DNA from: Sepioteuthis lessoniana
Taxonomy: Eukaryota > Mollusca > Cephalopoda > Myopsida > Loliginidae
Assembly (NCBI GenBank): GCA_963585895.1
Contig: OY757911.1
Span: 62,885,101-62,949,100, forward strand
Direction of reading: 5' to 3'
Length of the DNA stretch: 64,000 bases
Shown: positions 23,138 to 34,069 of the stretch, one piece after another
Position numbering within the stretch: position 1 is the first letter of the stretch
Layout: every line of letters begins with the position of its first letter
Notes under the pieces: model-generated
Told to the model about the DNA's origin: nothing
What the model saw: the letters and a program-made list of their open reading frames with translations, nothing else
Database searches by the model: none
Program-made: the position numbers and the translations under genes

Positions 23138-23375
23138 AGTAAATAGCACACGAGATGACATGGAGATGGCTACGAAGAGGAAACCCTTAGAGAGAAACTG
23201 AGTCTCTATTAATACTAGCACAAAACAATATCATTAGAACTAATTATTTTAAATCAAAAATTTATAACACATAGGGATACCAATGTAAAAAACCAGAGTA
23301 GGCTACGTGGTGATAGGAATAAATTGGTTTATCAAATAATAAGAATATTCGGCAAGATAGTGTTATATTGCTATT
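23138..23375 (+). mobile_element. RLE-LINE 5'-ward part, plus strand
   Basis: Encodes MTWRWLRRGNP and RETESLLILAQNN-IIRTNYFK, then a decayed knuckle region (RLRGDRN). These residues lie immediately upstream of those encoded on the minus strand at 22750-23135, so the two pieces make a head-to-head inversion of one LINE. Confidence 0.8.
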
Positions 23376-23939
23376 AGGAGTATATGTTATATATTGCCCT
23401 TTTTTCTCATTCAATCTACTTATATGGCTATTACATTACGATCGGTCAGCGCCCACCTCTTCAGTGCATTCCTTGCTTTTCAGTCGTCTCGTATCATTAT
23501 TTCGTGTCACCATCTTTGGGCTTGTTCATTGTCTCCTGTCGTCATTTCCCGCTGTTCTTAATTCTTCTATGCGGGAATAAAGAATGACAACCTGATCATA
23601 ATTTAATCGGCACATATTACTTTATTTCTTAGTGACTGCAACATCATCACCCGTCCGACTAAACGGGGATTCTGTGAGCAGGATAGGACATTTAGCAGCT
23701 CGAATTGAGGGTTTCTCACTGACTAACTCATTTCTAACTCTAGAATATTTTTGATCATCTGACTGAAACCATCCAATGAGAGCCGAGGTCTCAGATTGAC
23801 CATCAGTTCAATAGCTGTCTATCATACTAGATGAACCTACTATGCTTTTCCCCGTGTATAACGGCCCAGGACTTAATTTGAATGCTACACTGCATGCTAC
23901 GTGTCAATAAGAGATCTTACCGATCTATTATGTAGCACT
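23376..23939. other. unassigned; AATAAA-bearing block
   Basis: Around 23440-23700 the sequence is less AT-rich, with GGGAATAAAGAATG near 23572 and CCGTCCGACTAAACGGGG near 23653. It may be a lone LTR fossil, but ends and duplications could not be seen. Confidence 0.3.
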
Positions 23940-24194
23940 AGCACAAGAAAAATACAAGAGCGGGTGTGACCGGATGAAAAAGATGGTCATTGGGAATCAT
24001 GCAAGAAACTTAAGTTTGTCCTTAATGGCAAATGCTATATGCACAAACCAGAATACGACGTAGAAAATGAAACAGTATTCTCAGGGACTTTGAGATTAGA
24101 ATGGATTACTCAATCCAAGCCAGAAAGCAAAACCTAGTATTAATTTAGAAGAAAAGAACTTAATATAGTAGATTTTACAACTCAACGGATGTTG
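23940..24194 (+). mobile_element. RLE-LINE fragment, upstream piece
   Basis: The translation follows the HDW-VGK-IH-CKKFKFD-MHNP order in shifted frames (MKKMVIGNHARN; NPEYDVENET; then VDFTTQRM near 24172-24190). It stops within the endonuclease domain, and the next recognisable piece is at 24645. Confidence 0.75.
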
Positions 24195-24644
24195 GATATT
24201 GACTTGAAGATCCCTTTGTCAATGCAGCATCGAAATTCGGACCCTGGTTGAACAAAATAAAAGGAAATGCATCTGGTACCTAAATTAAACATGATGTGGT
24301 TCTTCTCGGCGGAAACGACGCGTAAATTGTGCGGTTGGCAAGCTAGAAGGCTGTGTGTCTTCGTGTATTGTGTAAGAGGGCAGGCTAAAGGAGGTGTGAC
24401 AACGAGAATTTGCGTGGGTGGCATGTCAGAGAGAGGCGTGGTCACATTAACTGCGTCAGTGTCCGGGTTGTTTTGATCCAAAGAAGAGAGTCACCAAAGA
24501 TCCGTTCCCCTCGAGCCACTGTAAGCGCAGCTCAAATGTCTTAGATCCACTTTTGTTCAACTCCTCCATTCATTTTAAATAATAATGAAAAAGAAGTAGA
24601 TTATAATTTATACGTGAGATTTGTCGTCTTTTTCTGTAATACAA
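24195..24644. other. unassigned about 450-bp insert within an RLE-LINE
   Basis: Separates two collinear LINE pieces. It has balanced G+C at 24300-24540, with a plus-strand frame at 24267-24476 (69 residues) and an overlapping minus-strand frame of 99 residues. I recognise no family, and no inverted ends or duplication were obvious. Confidence 0.5.
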
Positions 24645-24795
24645 CACCGAAAATTGAATGAAAATTGAAAAAAGCGAAAAGATCACCTAATACCTGGATC
24701 TCGTCAAAGAAGTAAAGAAGTGGCTGAACTCGAAAATGACGGTGATACCAGTCATAGTTGGAACTGTAGTGACCAGCACACAGACTGGAAGTGAA
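24645..24795 (+). mobile_element. RLE-LINE fragment, downstream piece
   Basis: Encodes KIEKSEKIT and YLDLVKEVKKWLNSKMTVIPV, matching the KDKYLDLARELKKLWNMKV stretch after the endonuclease core. It continues the 23940 fragment. Confidence 0.75.
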
Positions 24796-26134
<1,339 letters not shown>

Positions 26135-26280
26135 GGGGGGCTGAGAGTTTCACTTTGTGTTATAATTATATAAAATTCAAATGCTTCAAATGGCGAAGTT
26201 TACACCTACTCGTATGTACTCGGCTCTTTTCCTTCACAGTAACATACATTCATGGAAGCTTTCAAGGAAAATGTCAGCAA

Positions 26281-26283
26281 GAA

Positions 26284-26316
<33 letters not shown>

Positions 26317-26340
26317 CAGAGAGGGAGGAGGGAGAAGGGG
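26281..26340. repeat. (AT)n/(GA)n simple repeat
   Basis: Short TA run at about 26286-26298 followed by GAGA and GGGA-rich sequence up to the SINE B copy. Confidence 0.9.
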
Positions 26341-26349
26341 CGTTTCCTC

Positions 26350-26582
26350 GTGGTGTTATTGTTAAAGCGATGAACTGATGAATTATAGTAAGCGAGTTCG
26401 AACTCCAGTCGTGCTATTACGTTCACTTTCGGACAAATACTCTTGAGAAAAGTATGAACCCCCTTATCTTCTCAGCTATGGGTTAAATAGCAACACTGCT
26501 GTTCTTCTAGAAGGATACCTTTGGCATTAAATAACCCACAAAGGTTGATATGCCATTAAACAAAGAAACCAAACCGAACCAA
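26350..26582 (+). mobile_element. SINE B, full length
   Basis: Head CGTGGTGTTATTGTTAAAGC, B box GAGTTCGAACTCC, the CTTTCGGACAAATACTCTTG block, CTATGGGTTAAATAG, and the tail TTGGCATTAAATAACCC with GTTGATATGCCATTAAAC. Ends in AAACCGAACC-type repeats. Confidence 0.93.
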
Positions 26583-26604
26583 GAGAGAAGGATAGGGTTA
26601 CGGG

Positions 26605-26609
26605 TTGAG

Positions 26610-26665
<56 letters not shown>

Positions 26666-26690
26666 AGAGAGAGGGAGGGAGAGAGAAAAT
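26605..26690. repeat. (AT)n then (GA)n microsatellite
   Basis: (TA)n about 26611-26663, followed by GAGAGAGAGGGAGG. Confidence 0.95.
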
Positions 26691-26929
26691 TAGGGTTGAG
26701 GTTGAGAAAGAAAGTATTTGTGCTTGTGTAGGTGGACAGGGTTTTAATAGGTTTATCTCAATATGACAAAATGTTATTACAGTGAGTTATCCGCAAAAAA
26801 TTGATCTCAGCAGGAATACTATACAAGACTCATATGCTAGCCAATGAATTCCTATCAATATGAGGATAATTTTGTTAGTTTGTTGCTGTATTAACCAAAT
26901 TATTTGAACACATAAACACACGAGAAGAA

Positions 26930-27910
26930 ATTACATAACAAACAATAATTAAAGATAATTTTTGTAAATCTTATAAAAATCTAATCCTAAAAGAAGACAA
27001 ATTCTGGTTTTCATTAACTGATTAACACCTTCAAATTCCTCAGACAAATGATCTTCCAAAAATTCAAAAACTTGGTATTACTTTAAGACCAATCATATTA
27101 GACTTAGGCAATGCCTCTCACAAAATCGCTAAAGCTTTATTCAATATATAAACTCCTCTTTTAAATACAATTAACAATTCACATATCGAAAATTTTGTCG
27201 AACGAATCAACAATCGAGATATTAAATCACTATATGCTAATATTCATGTTAATGAATGCATTGAACGTTTAGAATATCACCGTAAGAAAACTAATGCAAA
27301 ATTAACATTACCTTACTAGAAAATTATCAAAATGTGTGCATTATGTAATAAATGTTGCTTTATTCAATGTAATGATATTCTTATAGACAAAAATTTGGTT
27401 TACCCATAGGTTCACTTCTTTGCGAAATTACTGATGAATTAAATAGAATAGAATCTACCGTAGATTTTCCCAACGAACTAGAAAATAACAACACCTTACC
27501 TTTCTTAAATATAATATTAATAAAGTGTAACTAACTAGAAGTTAAAATTTACCATGAATCTAATAAAGATAATAATCATTGTTAATCAGATCATTATATC
27601 AAAATAAAAATGATTTGAAAATACATTTTTATCTTAGAACCCTAAGAATTTCTAGCCCCAATTTTTAAAATAATGAACGCGATTACATAGAAAATTCTTT
27701 TCCCCATCATCAATATCCTCGATCTTTTATACACTGGGCGAAAATAAAAGCATTTAAAGTTCACAAATGAAAAAATAACAAAAAGAAACTCTATTAGTAA
27801 GAACACCAAAATTTGAAAAAAAAATCTATTACAGATATATCATTTTACCAACAAATTCAACTACACACTTTACCAAAGAAAAAATTAAAACACCTTCATA
27901 TCCAAACTGT
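26930..27910 (+). mobile_element. second Penelope-like RT, broken
   Basis: In order: a DLPK-IH/QK-like motif with RPIILDLGNASHKIAKALF near 27050-27145, NFVERINNRDIKSLYANI near 27190-27240, KFGLPIGSL near 27390-27415, NNNTLPFLNIILIKC near 27487-27530, and ITDISFYQQIQLHTL-like sequence near 27830. This order is that of PLE reverse transcriptases. No endonuclease part was found. It is heavily broken and AT-rich, and looks older than or of a different subfamily from the 10.4 kb copy. Confidence 0.78.
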
Positions 27911-27955
27911 AAAAAAAATCTTCTAAAACAATCAGAACAATAATAGTAATTATAA

Positions 27956-28091
27956 TAATGAACCATATCAATGTGGAAAATACCTGTGCTGTCCCTCTCG
28001 TAAGATACTCGGGACCATTCTTGAAGTGTACCGGAGAAGGCCTTAAACAAATAGACCAGAGAAGAAGAAAACTAATGACCATATTCTCAAG

Positions 28092-28150
<59 letters not shown>

Positions 28151-28745
28151 GAGTACAAGACAAGACACGACAGGATAGGGAAGGGGATTCACTGGGAATT
28201 GTGCAAGAAGCTAAAATTTGACCATAGGAACAAACGATATATGTAACATCCGAAACCCGTCCTAGAAAATAAGACACACAAACTTCTCTGGGATTTTGAG
28301 ATAGAAACAGATCACCTAATCTCAGCCAGACAACTAGATCTAGTGTTAGTCAACAAAACAGAGAACTTTCCGGATAGTGGACGTTGCCGTTCCGGCTGAT
28401 CACAGGGTGAAACTGAAAGAAGAAAAAAAAAGTTCCTAGACCTGATAAGGAAAGCGAAAAAACTATGCAGCATGAAAATGATAATGGTTGCAATTGTAAT
28501 TGGTGCTCTCAGTAGTCACCAAAAGATTGATACATGGACTGAAGGACTTAGAAATAAGAGGATGAGTGGAGACAATCCAAATTACTGTATTATCAAGATT
28601 CGCCCGAATACTAAGAAGAATCCTAGGAACTTGAGGAGACTTTCAGTAACTCAGACTTCAGTGGAAAGCCATCAACAAACGCTGGTGGGAAATCTCTCAA
28701 AAGAGTAAAGTAATAAAAATAATATTGATAATGATAATAACAATT
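27956..28745 (+). mobile_element. RLE-LINE fragment with internal (AAT)n
   Basis: Starts NHINVENTCAVPLVRYSGP and LKQIDQRRRKLMTIF (post-RT region), then (AAT)n at 28097-28150. It resumes with KTRQDREGDSLGIV-QEAKI (knuckle-distal HDW region), the endonuclease region, and a C-terminal frame (28472-28708) with VAIVIGALSSHQ and LRRLSVTQTSVESHQ. Sequence equivalent to the zinc knuckle is missing where the microsatellite lies. The 3' end near 28740 is AATAAT-rich. Confidence 0.85.
28097..28150. repeat. (AAT)n microsatellite inside a LINE
   Basis: About 18 AAT units. On the plus strand they read as an Asn run in frame with the LINE fragment. The other LINE 3' end with an AAT tract is at 60157. Confidence 0.97.
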
Positions 28746-28796
28746 GGAAGAAAAATAACTACTTGTATATGGACATTTCAAGCATCAAACCAGCGA

Positions 28797-29565
28797 CATC
28801 TTGCGCAAGAAGACTAGGAAATGGCTTAGAAAGGGAAGCCTAAAGAGAGAAACTGAATCTCTTGTAATAGCAGCACAGAACAACGCCATAAGGACCAATC
28901 ATATCAAAGTAAGAATAGATAAGACGCAACAAAAAAGAAAGTGTAGGTTATTTGGTGATAGAGACGAAACCATCTATCACATAAGTGAATGCAGCAAATT
29001 AGCACCGAGAGGGTATAAGACTAGACACGACTGAGTGGGCAAGATGATCCACAGGGAAATGTGCAAGAAGTTTAAATTTGACTATACGAAGACATGGTAT
29101 ATGCACAACTTAGCATCTGTCCCGGAAACTGAGACGCACCAACTTCTCCGTGATTTTTAGATACAAACGGATCACCTGATCTCGGCCAGACGACTAGACC
29201 TTGTGACAATTAACAAAAAAAAAAAAGAACCTGCCGAATCGTGAACTTTACCTCCGACAGCCCACTGAGTAAAACTAAAGGAAAGTGAACAGAAATCTTG
29301 TTAGGGGGCTGAATAAACTATGGAACATGAAAGCGACGGTGATACTAATTATAATCGGTGCGCTCATTACAGTCACCAAAAGATTGGTACTGAGACAGGA
29401 AGAATTGTAAATAAGAGTACGAGTGGAGATCACCCAAACTACAGCATTGCTTAGATCGGCCAGAATACTGAGAATAGTCCTGGACACTTGAGGAGACTTG
29501 CTGTCACTCAAACTCCAGTGGAAGACCTTCAGCTAACGCTGATGTCAAAGACTTTCAAAGTAATT
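28797..29565 (+). mobile_element. RLE-LINE 3' part: zinc knuckle and endonuclease
   Basis: Frame 28801-29034 encodes KTRKWLRKGSLKRETESL, AAQNNAIRTNHIKVRIDK, then CRLFGDRDETIYHISEC (knuckle with second Cys changed to Phe). After it come FKFDYT, LISARRLDLVTINKKK (the PD.. position reads LD, so one expected acidic-site residue pair is altered) and LRRLAVTQTPVEDLQ. The knuckle plus PD-D endonuclease order is typical of R2/R4-type LINEs that nick specific targets. Confidence 0.88.
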
Positions 29566-29936
29566 TTAAACATTCCAAAATGTGAGTTAAAACTTGTAAC
29601 AATCAGCACAGAAAGATTGTCGATCTCGCATAATTTATAATTATAATACTATCAAAGACCGGGTTCTTTTAACTTGTCTCATTCTTTAGTTTTTTTGTTT
29701 TTTTTTCAAAATAGTTACAATATCCATTATGAAAAATGTTTTTTTGGGGTTTTTTTTTTTATAATTAGATTCAATATTTTTCATGACATCTAAACAACAA
29801 AGACGTTATTTTGCTTAATTTCGTACACTTACTAGTGATGTGTGTCTAGTTTGAAATGGATAGCCATTCACATTGAAGAGCACAAAAAATTTGAAATTAT
29901 TTTCAAGCTTAAACATTTCATAACGATTATACTACC
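29566..29936. other. no recognised feature
   Basis: AT-rich with T runs at about 29690-29760. Confidence 0.4.
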
Positions 29937-29968
29937 CTGAAGACGGTTGCATCGACCGGAACGTTGTC
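29937..29968 (+). ncRNA. hammerhead-like motif, incomplete
   Basis: CTGAAGA (29937-29943), perfect 4-bp stem II CGGT/ACCG (29944-29947, 29955-29958), GAA (29959-29961), loop CGTT, then GTC (29966-29968). One A is missing from the GAAAC consensus and I see no stem I partner. (AT)n follows at about 30015-30029, as after the other hammerhead-like tails. Confidence 0.4.
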
Positions 29969-30029
29969 AAATTTCATATAAAGAATACATACTCAGAATA
30001 TTTTGTTTTTTACATTATATATATATATA

Positions 30030-30350
30030 CGAATATGAATTTTTTTGCTGGTCCGATAAGAGAAAAAAGTAAATACTAATAAATGAATAGATCCACTAGT
30101 GAATTTGCTTATAGGTTATTTATTCTTTTTAACACGTGTTTTTGACGTTTTAAGTCGTTTTCAGGAAGTAAATGGTTTATTAGTGTTCTCTTAGGTTTTT
30201 ATTGTGGGGACTCTTTTGATAGGGTGGTTGTTCTTTTTAATTCCAGGATTTGTGTCAGTGAATGTCCAGTTCGGGTTACTTGTCCGTAACAAACTTTCGT
30301 CTCTGCAGATGTTTTTTTCTCTTCTTGTGTGTGTGTACTTTGTTTTTTTG

Positions 30351-30381
<31 letters not shown>

Positions 30382-30480
30382 TTTGTTTCTCTTCTTTATC
30401 ACTCTTCTTCCCCTGAATAATCTATTGATTGATATACCATGAAGTTCAACTGACTACTAATCTTCCTCCCCGTCGTGCAT
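30030..30480. other. no recognised feature; T-rich
   Basis: TTTTG/TTTTTG-rich at about 30335-30395, giving spurious Phe-rich or Lys-rich frames on either strand. Confidence 0.45.
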
Positions 30481-30528
30481 TTACCATGACTAGCTAATTT
30501 GGCATCGCTTATGCGCGATGTGGGTCGT

Positions 30529-30582
30529 TGGCTCAGTGGTGGAGTTTCAGCTCTGCATTCTGTGATCACTGATTCGAACTCC
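30529..30582 (+). promoter_or_regulatory. putative Pol III internal promoter (A and B boxes)
   Basis: TGGCTCAGTGGT at 30529 and GATTCGAACTCC at 30571 match tRNA A and B boxes at a typical spacing. The inverted partner unit keeps TTGGCTCAGTCG (minus, 30999-30988) and GGTTCTATCTCC (minus, 30962-30951). Confidence 0.65.
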
Positions 30583-30604
30583 AGTGTTGAAGATCACGAT
30601 ATAC

Positions 30605-30645
30605 ACTGCTGATGTGACCTAATAAGGTCGAAAACGCTGTCCAGT
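30605..30645 (+). ncRNA. hammerhead ribozyme, type I, near-consensus
   Basis: Stem I ACTG (30605-30608) pairs with CAGT (30642-30645). CTGATG is at 30609-30614. Stem II GACC/GGTC (30616-30619, 30626-30629) has a TAATAA loop. GAAAAC then a short loop lead to cleavage triplet GTC (30639-30641). Two departures: T for the conserved A just before stem II (30615), and one extra A in the GAAAC box. Self-cleavage would fall after 30641, freeing the tRNA-like head. Confidence 0.7.
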
Positions 30646-30699
30646 CTTCTGAATGTCGTACGGAGTGCTTGTCAGATTTTATAGTCATGGTAATTCAAT

Positions 30700-30703
<4 letters not shown>

Positions 30704-30760
<57 letters not shown>
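30704..30760. repeat. (AT)n between two inverted units
   Basis: TA repeats with one CATA interruption at about 30738. The 3' ends of the plus unit (left) and minus unit (right) both face it. Confidence 0.95.
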
Positions 30761-30829
30761 TCATTATAAAAGAAAAGAGTTTTTTGTAAACTACTGGATA
30801 CTATTGTAGCAGATCAAGTGTAAAACCTA

Positions 30830-31030
30830 AAACTGAATTACCACGTCCATGAGATTTGGCGAACACCTACGCATGACATACGAAAACACTGTACAGCGGT
30901 TTCGACCATATTAAGTATCATTAGCAGTGTATACCGTGATCTCCACTACTGGAGATAGAACCAGCGACCACAGAGCCGAAACTCTACGACTGAGCCAACA
31001 GTTTATATCGAAAACAAGCGACGCCATTTG
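30830..31030 (-). mobile_element. second tRNA-headed hammerhead unit, inverted
   Basis: Minus strand: TGGCGTCGCTTG near 31030, A box (30999-30988), B box (30962-30951), AGATCACGGTATACACTG, hammerhead at 30929-30886, then CATGGACGTGGTAATTCAG at its 3' end. It aligns along its length with the plus unit at 30481-30693 but is clearly diverged. Confidence 0.72.
30886..30929 (-). ncRNA. hammerhead ribozyme, diverged copy
   Basis: Minus strand: stem I CACTG (30929-30925) with CAGTG (30891-30887), CTAATGA in place of CTGATGA, weakened stem II, an intact GAAAC box (30903-30899) and triplet GTA (30894-30892). The G-to-A core change should abolish activity. Stem I is perfect. Confidence 0.6.
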
Positions 31031-31075
31031 ATAATTCAATTTACAATATAATTCCTCTACTTAAAAAAGAAAAAT
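31031..31075 (+). repeat. tail fragment of the hammerhead unit family
   Basis: ATAATTCAATTTACAATATA followed by ATTCCTCTACTT. The same tail is at 31283-31312 and begins at 30690. It abuts the 5' end of the inverted unit. Confidence 0.6.
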
Positions 31076-31244
31076 AAACATCTATATCTTTGCCCTTGAG
31101 GTCATAATAATTACGCGAATGCGTATTTCTAATTCTCTTGGCAACACGTGGCCCTCGGAGTGACCGTGTCCTCTGTAAATAGTACGGATGTAACTTACAA
31201 GACACATTAAGGTTAATTGGCCGCGCAATTACCAGACTAGTTTA

Positions 31245-31312
31245 TTTGGCGTCACTTGTGAGCGATATGAACTGTTGGGTAATTCAATTCACAATATAAT
31301 TCCTTTACTTGA
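31245..31312 (+). repeat. internally deleted copy of the hammerhead unit
   Basis: TTTGGCGTCACTTGTGAGCG and ATATGAACTGTTGG (start of the unit) join directly to GTAATTCAATTCACAATATA (its tail). The tRNA boxes and ribozyme are missing. Confidence 0.6.
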
Positions 31313-31748
31313 AAAATAAATATAGAACAATGATTTTAGGTAAATCGTTCAACTATTTGTAGTTTCACTGGTCACTGCACTCATCATACTGAAATGAATA
31401 TAAGTGGCATGACTAAAACCAAAATAAATTAGGGGTGGGTCATTTGAGTAAATAAATTGCTCTCTATTTATTTATATATAAACTTTAATTTTTTGTTATA
31501 TTTTTTATAATGTTTTTCTATACTTTCAACTTAGTATGAGGGTAGGTGACGCAAAACAAACTTTATCGGATGTCTATACTTGGATATCAATTCGGTTTTC
31601 TTGTTCAACAATTTGATGAGTTCTGTTAATTTCTATAGACCAAGGTTTTTCTTCAAGACACAGTCCGTCGTTATTTTTACCACCTCTATATGAAGATTTT
31701 TTTTTGCTATTTCCTACTTAATAAATTATGATTTACCTTTTTCGCCTT

Positions 31749-31750
31749 TC

Positions 31751-31802
<52 letters not shown>
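31749..31802. repeat. (CT)n microsatellite
   Basis: About 26 CT units, then a short TATA-rich stretch. Confidence 0.97.
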
Positions 31803-31805
<3 letters not shown>

Positions 31806-31924
31806 ATATATGTATATATATATACGCATGAGGAACATATATGAATAAACAGATTTTTAAGAAAACTCTGGAAAATCAAAAAATACTAAAATGCTGGCCA
31901 TAAGGGTTAGATAAAACCTAAAGA

Positions 31925-32108
31925 AATAATTCCCATTACTAAATTAAAATTTGTCTCATTAGAAAAGGTTTCAGTTATCCGCTAAGATACAATCATCAGA
32001 AGAAAAATTTTTTTAAAGTTTTATCTTATGAAACTTTTAGTTATGAGACTGTTATGGTAAGAGGTGAAATTATCTATTTTAGGATATATATATATATATA
32101 TATATATA
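31925..32108. repeat. inverted pair of hammerhead-like tails with (AT)n
   Basis: Minus strand: CTGATGA (31997-31991), partial stem II TATC/GATA, GAAAC (31970-31966), then CTTTTCTAATGAGAC. On the plus strand GAAACTTTTAGTTATGAGAC (about 32029-32048) is the mirrored tail, running on to (AT)n at 32083-32108. The minus copy has CTA where a cleavage triplet would be expected. It has the same architecture as 421-540 but different sequence. Confidence 0.5.
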
Positions 32109-32439
32109 GTGAGAGTCAGAGAAACTTGAGATGCTATTAAAGAGAAGTTATTTCCAAACTGTTAAAAACTATTCATATGTGAGCACTCATTTCGATAATG
32201 GACGAACATATTTTATTATGTTTTTAAACTACTCTTTTTAGCTGGATATGGACATAGACACTCCAGACTGACACGCCACGAGGGTCAACAAAATGGTTGA
32301 TTAATTTAATCCATCTTTGCCAAAATCGAGAATAAGTATAACCAGATGTGGTTGTCAGATATGGAATGTTCTTGCAAATTCATTTGCTTATGAAGTTGGC
32401 TGAAAGTGGTCAGCTAGCTCGTGGTGATGGTTGATTGAT

Positions 32440-32492
32440 TGGTTGAGCTTCATGGCATATCAACCCTTCTTGTTTATTTAATCGTAAATCAT

Positions 32493-32564
<72 letters not shown>

Positions 32565-32595
32565 CTTATATATATATATATATATATATAAGGAA
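32440..32595 (-). mobile_element. family X copy 2, 3' end plus (AT)n
   Basis: ATGGCATATCAACCCTTCTT (about 32453) is the reverse complement of the X/SINE B tail, followed by long (TA)n tracts (32495-32560 and 32573-32590). The tract includes a palindrome TTCCTTATA.../...TATAAGGAA. The remainder of this X copy is at 34070-34345, beyond an LINE insertion. Confidence 0.75.
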
Positions 32596-34065
32596 TAGTG
32601 CGCGAGACAGTAAATGTAATGAGCACTTTGAGAGTAAAATTGAAGCTGCCAGCCCAGAAGAACGAATACATATGTGGAAAGAACATTTCAAGAATCTTCT
32701 TGGAAACTCCCCTAAAGTCACAAATAAACTTATTATAATTATCAATAACCAACTAGACATCAAACCTGGACAGTTCACTCAAGAAAAACTTAACGAAGTA
32801 CAAAAAAATAAAAACAGAAAAGCTGGAGGTCTCGACGAAATACTCCGAGAAGTATAGAAGACAAGGAATTTTTATGACTTTTTTTTTCAATTTTATAATG
32901 ACATATACAAACAGAATACAATAGAGAGATGGACAAAGGGTTGCATTCTCTTCTTCCCTAAAATAGGTGACCTCTGAAACACCAAGAACTTCAAAGTCAT
33001 AACTCTTACTTCTATAGCGGCTAAGATTTATTATGATTTGATTAACAATTGAACCTAAAATTCTTAGGAAAAATCAGAATGGTTTTCGGAAGAATCCACA
33101 TCACAAATTCTAACTATCCGTCGAATTATCGAAGGAGTTTGAGCAGAAACCTCGAGGCAACACAATTGTTTGTAGATTTCTCCCAGGCATTCGATGCCAT
33201 ACGACGAAGAAAGATGGAGGTAAAACTTCTAGCTTATGGTCTTCTTAAAAAAACTGTTACAGCCATAATGATGATCTATAGAAATACGAAAAGTCAGGGT
33301 TTGCTAACTGGATGAAGACACAGACTTCTTCGACACTGTTGTTGGAGTTCTGCAAGGAGATACATTAACACCCTATCTGTTTATAATCTGCCTAGAATAT
33401 GTACTTCAAACGTCGATAGATCTTATGAAAGAATATGGCTATACACAAAAAGGCAAGAAGCAGAAGATATCCCGTAGAAATTATAACAGACGCAAACTAT
33501 AAAGACGACATAGCGCTTCTTACAAGAACACCTGCACAATCCGAAATCTCTGCTGCATAGCTTAGACCAGACAGCAGGAGGCATTGGCCACCACATGAAC
33601 GCAAACAAAACGGAGTACACGTGTTTTAATCGAGGAGTATTCTCTACTCTAAATTGCAGTCCTCTGAAATTAGTGGACAATTTATTATACCACGGCAGCC
33701 TAACGAAAACGTGAACTACTATCGCTAGGTTATCGATCATATGGAAGTCTGATCTATGCGATAAGATAAAACGGGATTTCTTCCAAGCAGCAGTTGTGCC
33801 AATACTACCCTATGGATGCACCACAACGACTTTGACAAAATGCATAGAGAAAAAGCTTGATGGAAACTGTACAAAAAGAATACAAGTTATATTGAACAAG
33901 TCCTGGAAGCCACAACCCATTCCCATGGGACCGACCAGCAAGAACTTACCAACAACAACTCTGCGCAGAATCAGAATGTAGTTTAGACGATCTGTCCGAA
34001 GCGATGGACGATAAAGACGGATGGAGAGTCAGGAAAATCTGTGCTAGCAGCGAGACTTGATGATA
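32596..34065 (+). mobile_element. RTE-like LINE, RT to 3' end, broken
   Basis: Domains in order: MWKEHFKNLLGNSP (32672), NRKAGGLDEI, a KGCILFFPK block, the NGFR/TSQILT-type region, QLFVDFSQAFDAIRRRKMEV (RT motif A, 33165-33225), VGVLQGDT-like motif (33342), ADYADDIALL equivalent decayed to KDDIALL-like at about 33500, WTLTK.IEKKLDGNC (about 33825-33870), and ARTYQQQLCAESECSLDDLSEAM (about 33935-34010). It ends near TTGATGATATAA. Several frameshifts and stops. Clade assignment (RTE-like) rests on the C-terminal motif and the TGATGA-type 3' end. Confidence 0.82.
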
Positions 34066-34069
34066 TAAT

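Larger units (their letters stand above)
30481..30693 (+). mobile_element. tRNA-headed unit with hammerhead ribozyme and 12-bp TIRs
   Basis: A compact 213-bp unit. TTACCATGACTA (30481-30492) and TAGTCATGGTAA (30682-30693) are perfect inverted repeats at its ends. Inside are a Pol III A box TGGCTCAGTGGT (30529-30540) and B box GATTCGAACTCC (30571-30582), then a hammerhead at 30605-30645. (AT)n follows at 30704. A second, inverted unit lies at 30830-31030. A tRNA-type promoter next to a hammerhead resembles the schistosome Sm-alpha repeats and retrozyme-like elements. I know of no identical family. Confidence 0.75.

Noticed and set aside
23440-23700. Definite LTR
   Set aside because: AATAAA and a composition shift are not enough; ends could not be located.
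27885-28277. 130-residue minus frame with a Leu run
   Set aside because: Poly-Leu comes from the (AAT)n tract read in reverse, and the rest is antisense LINE.
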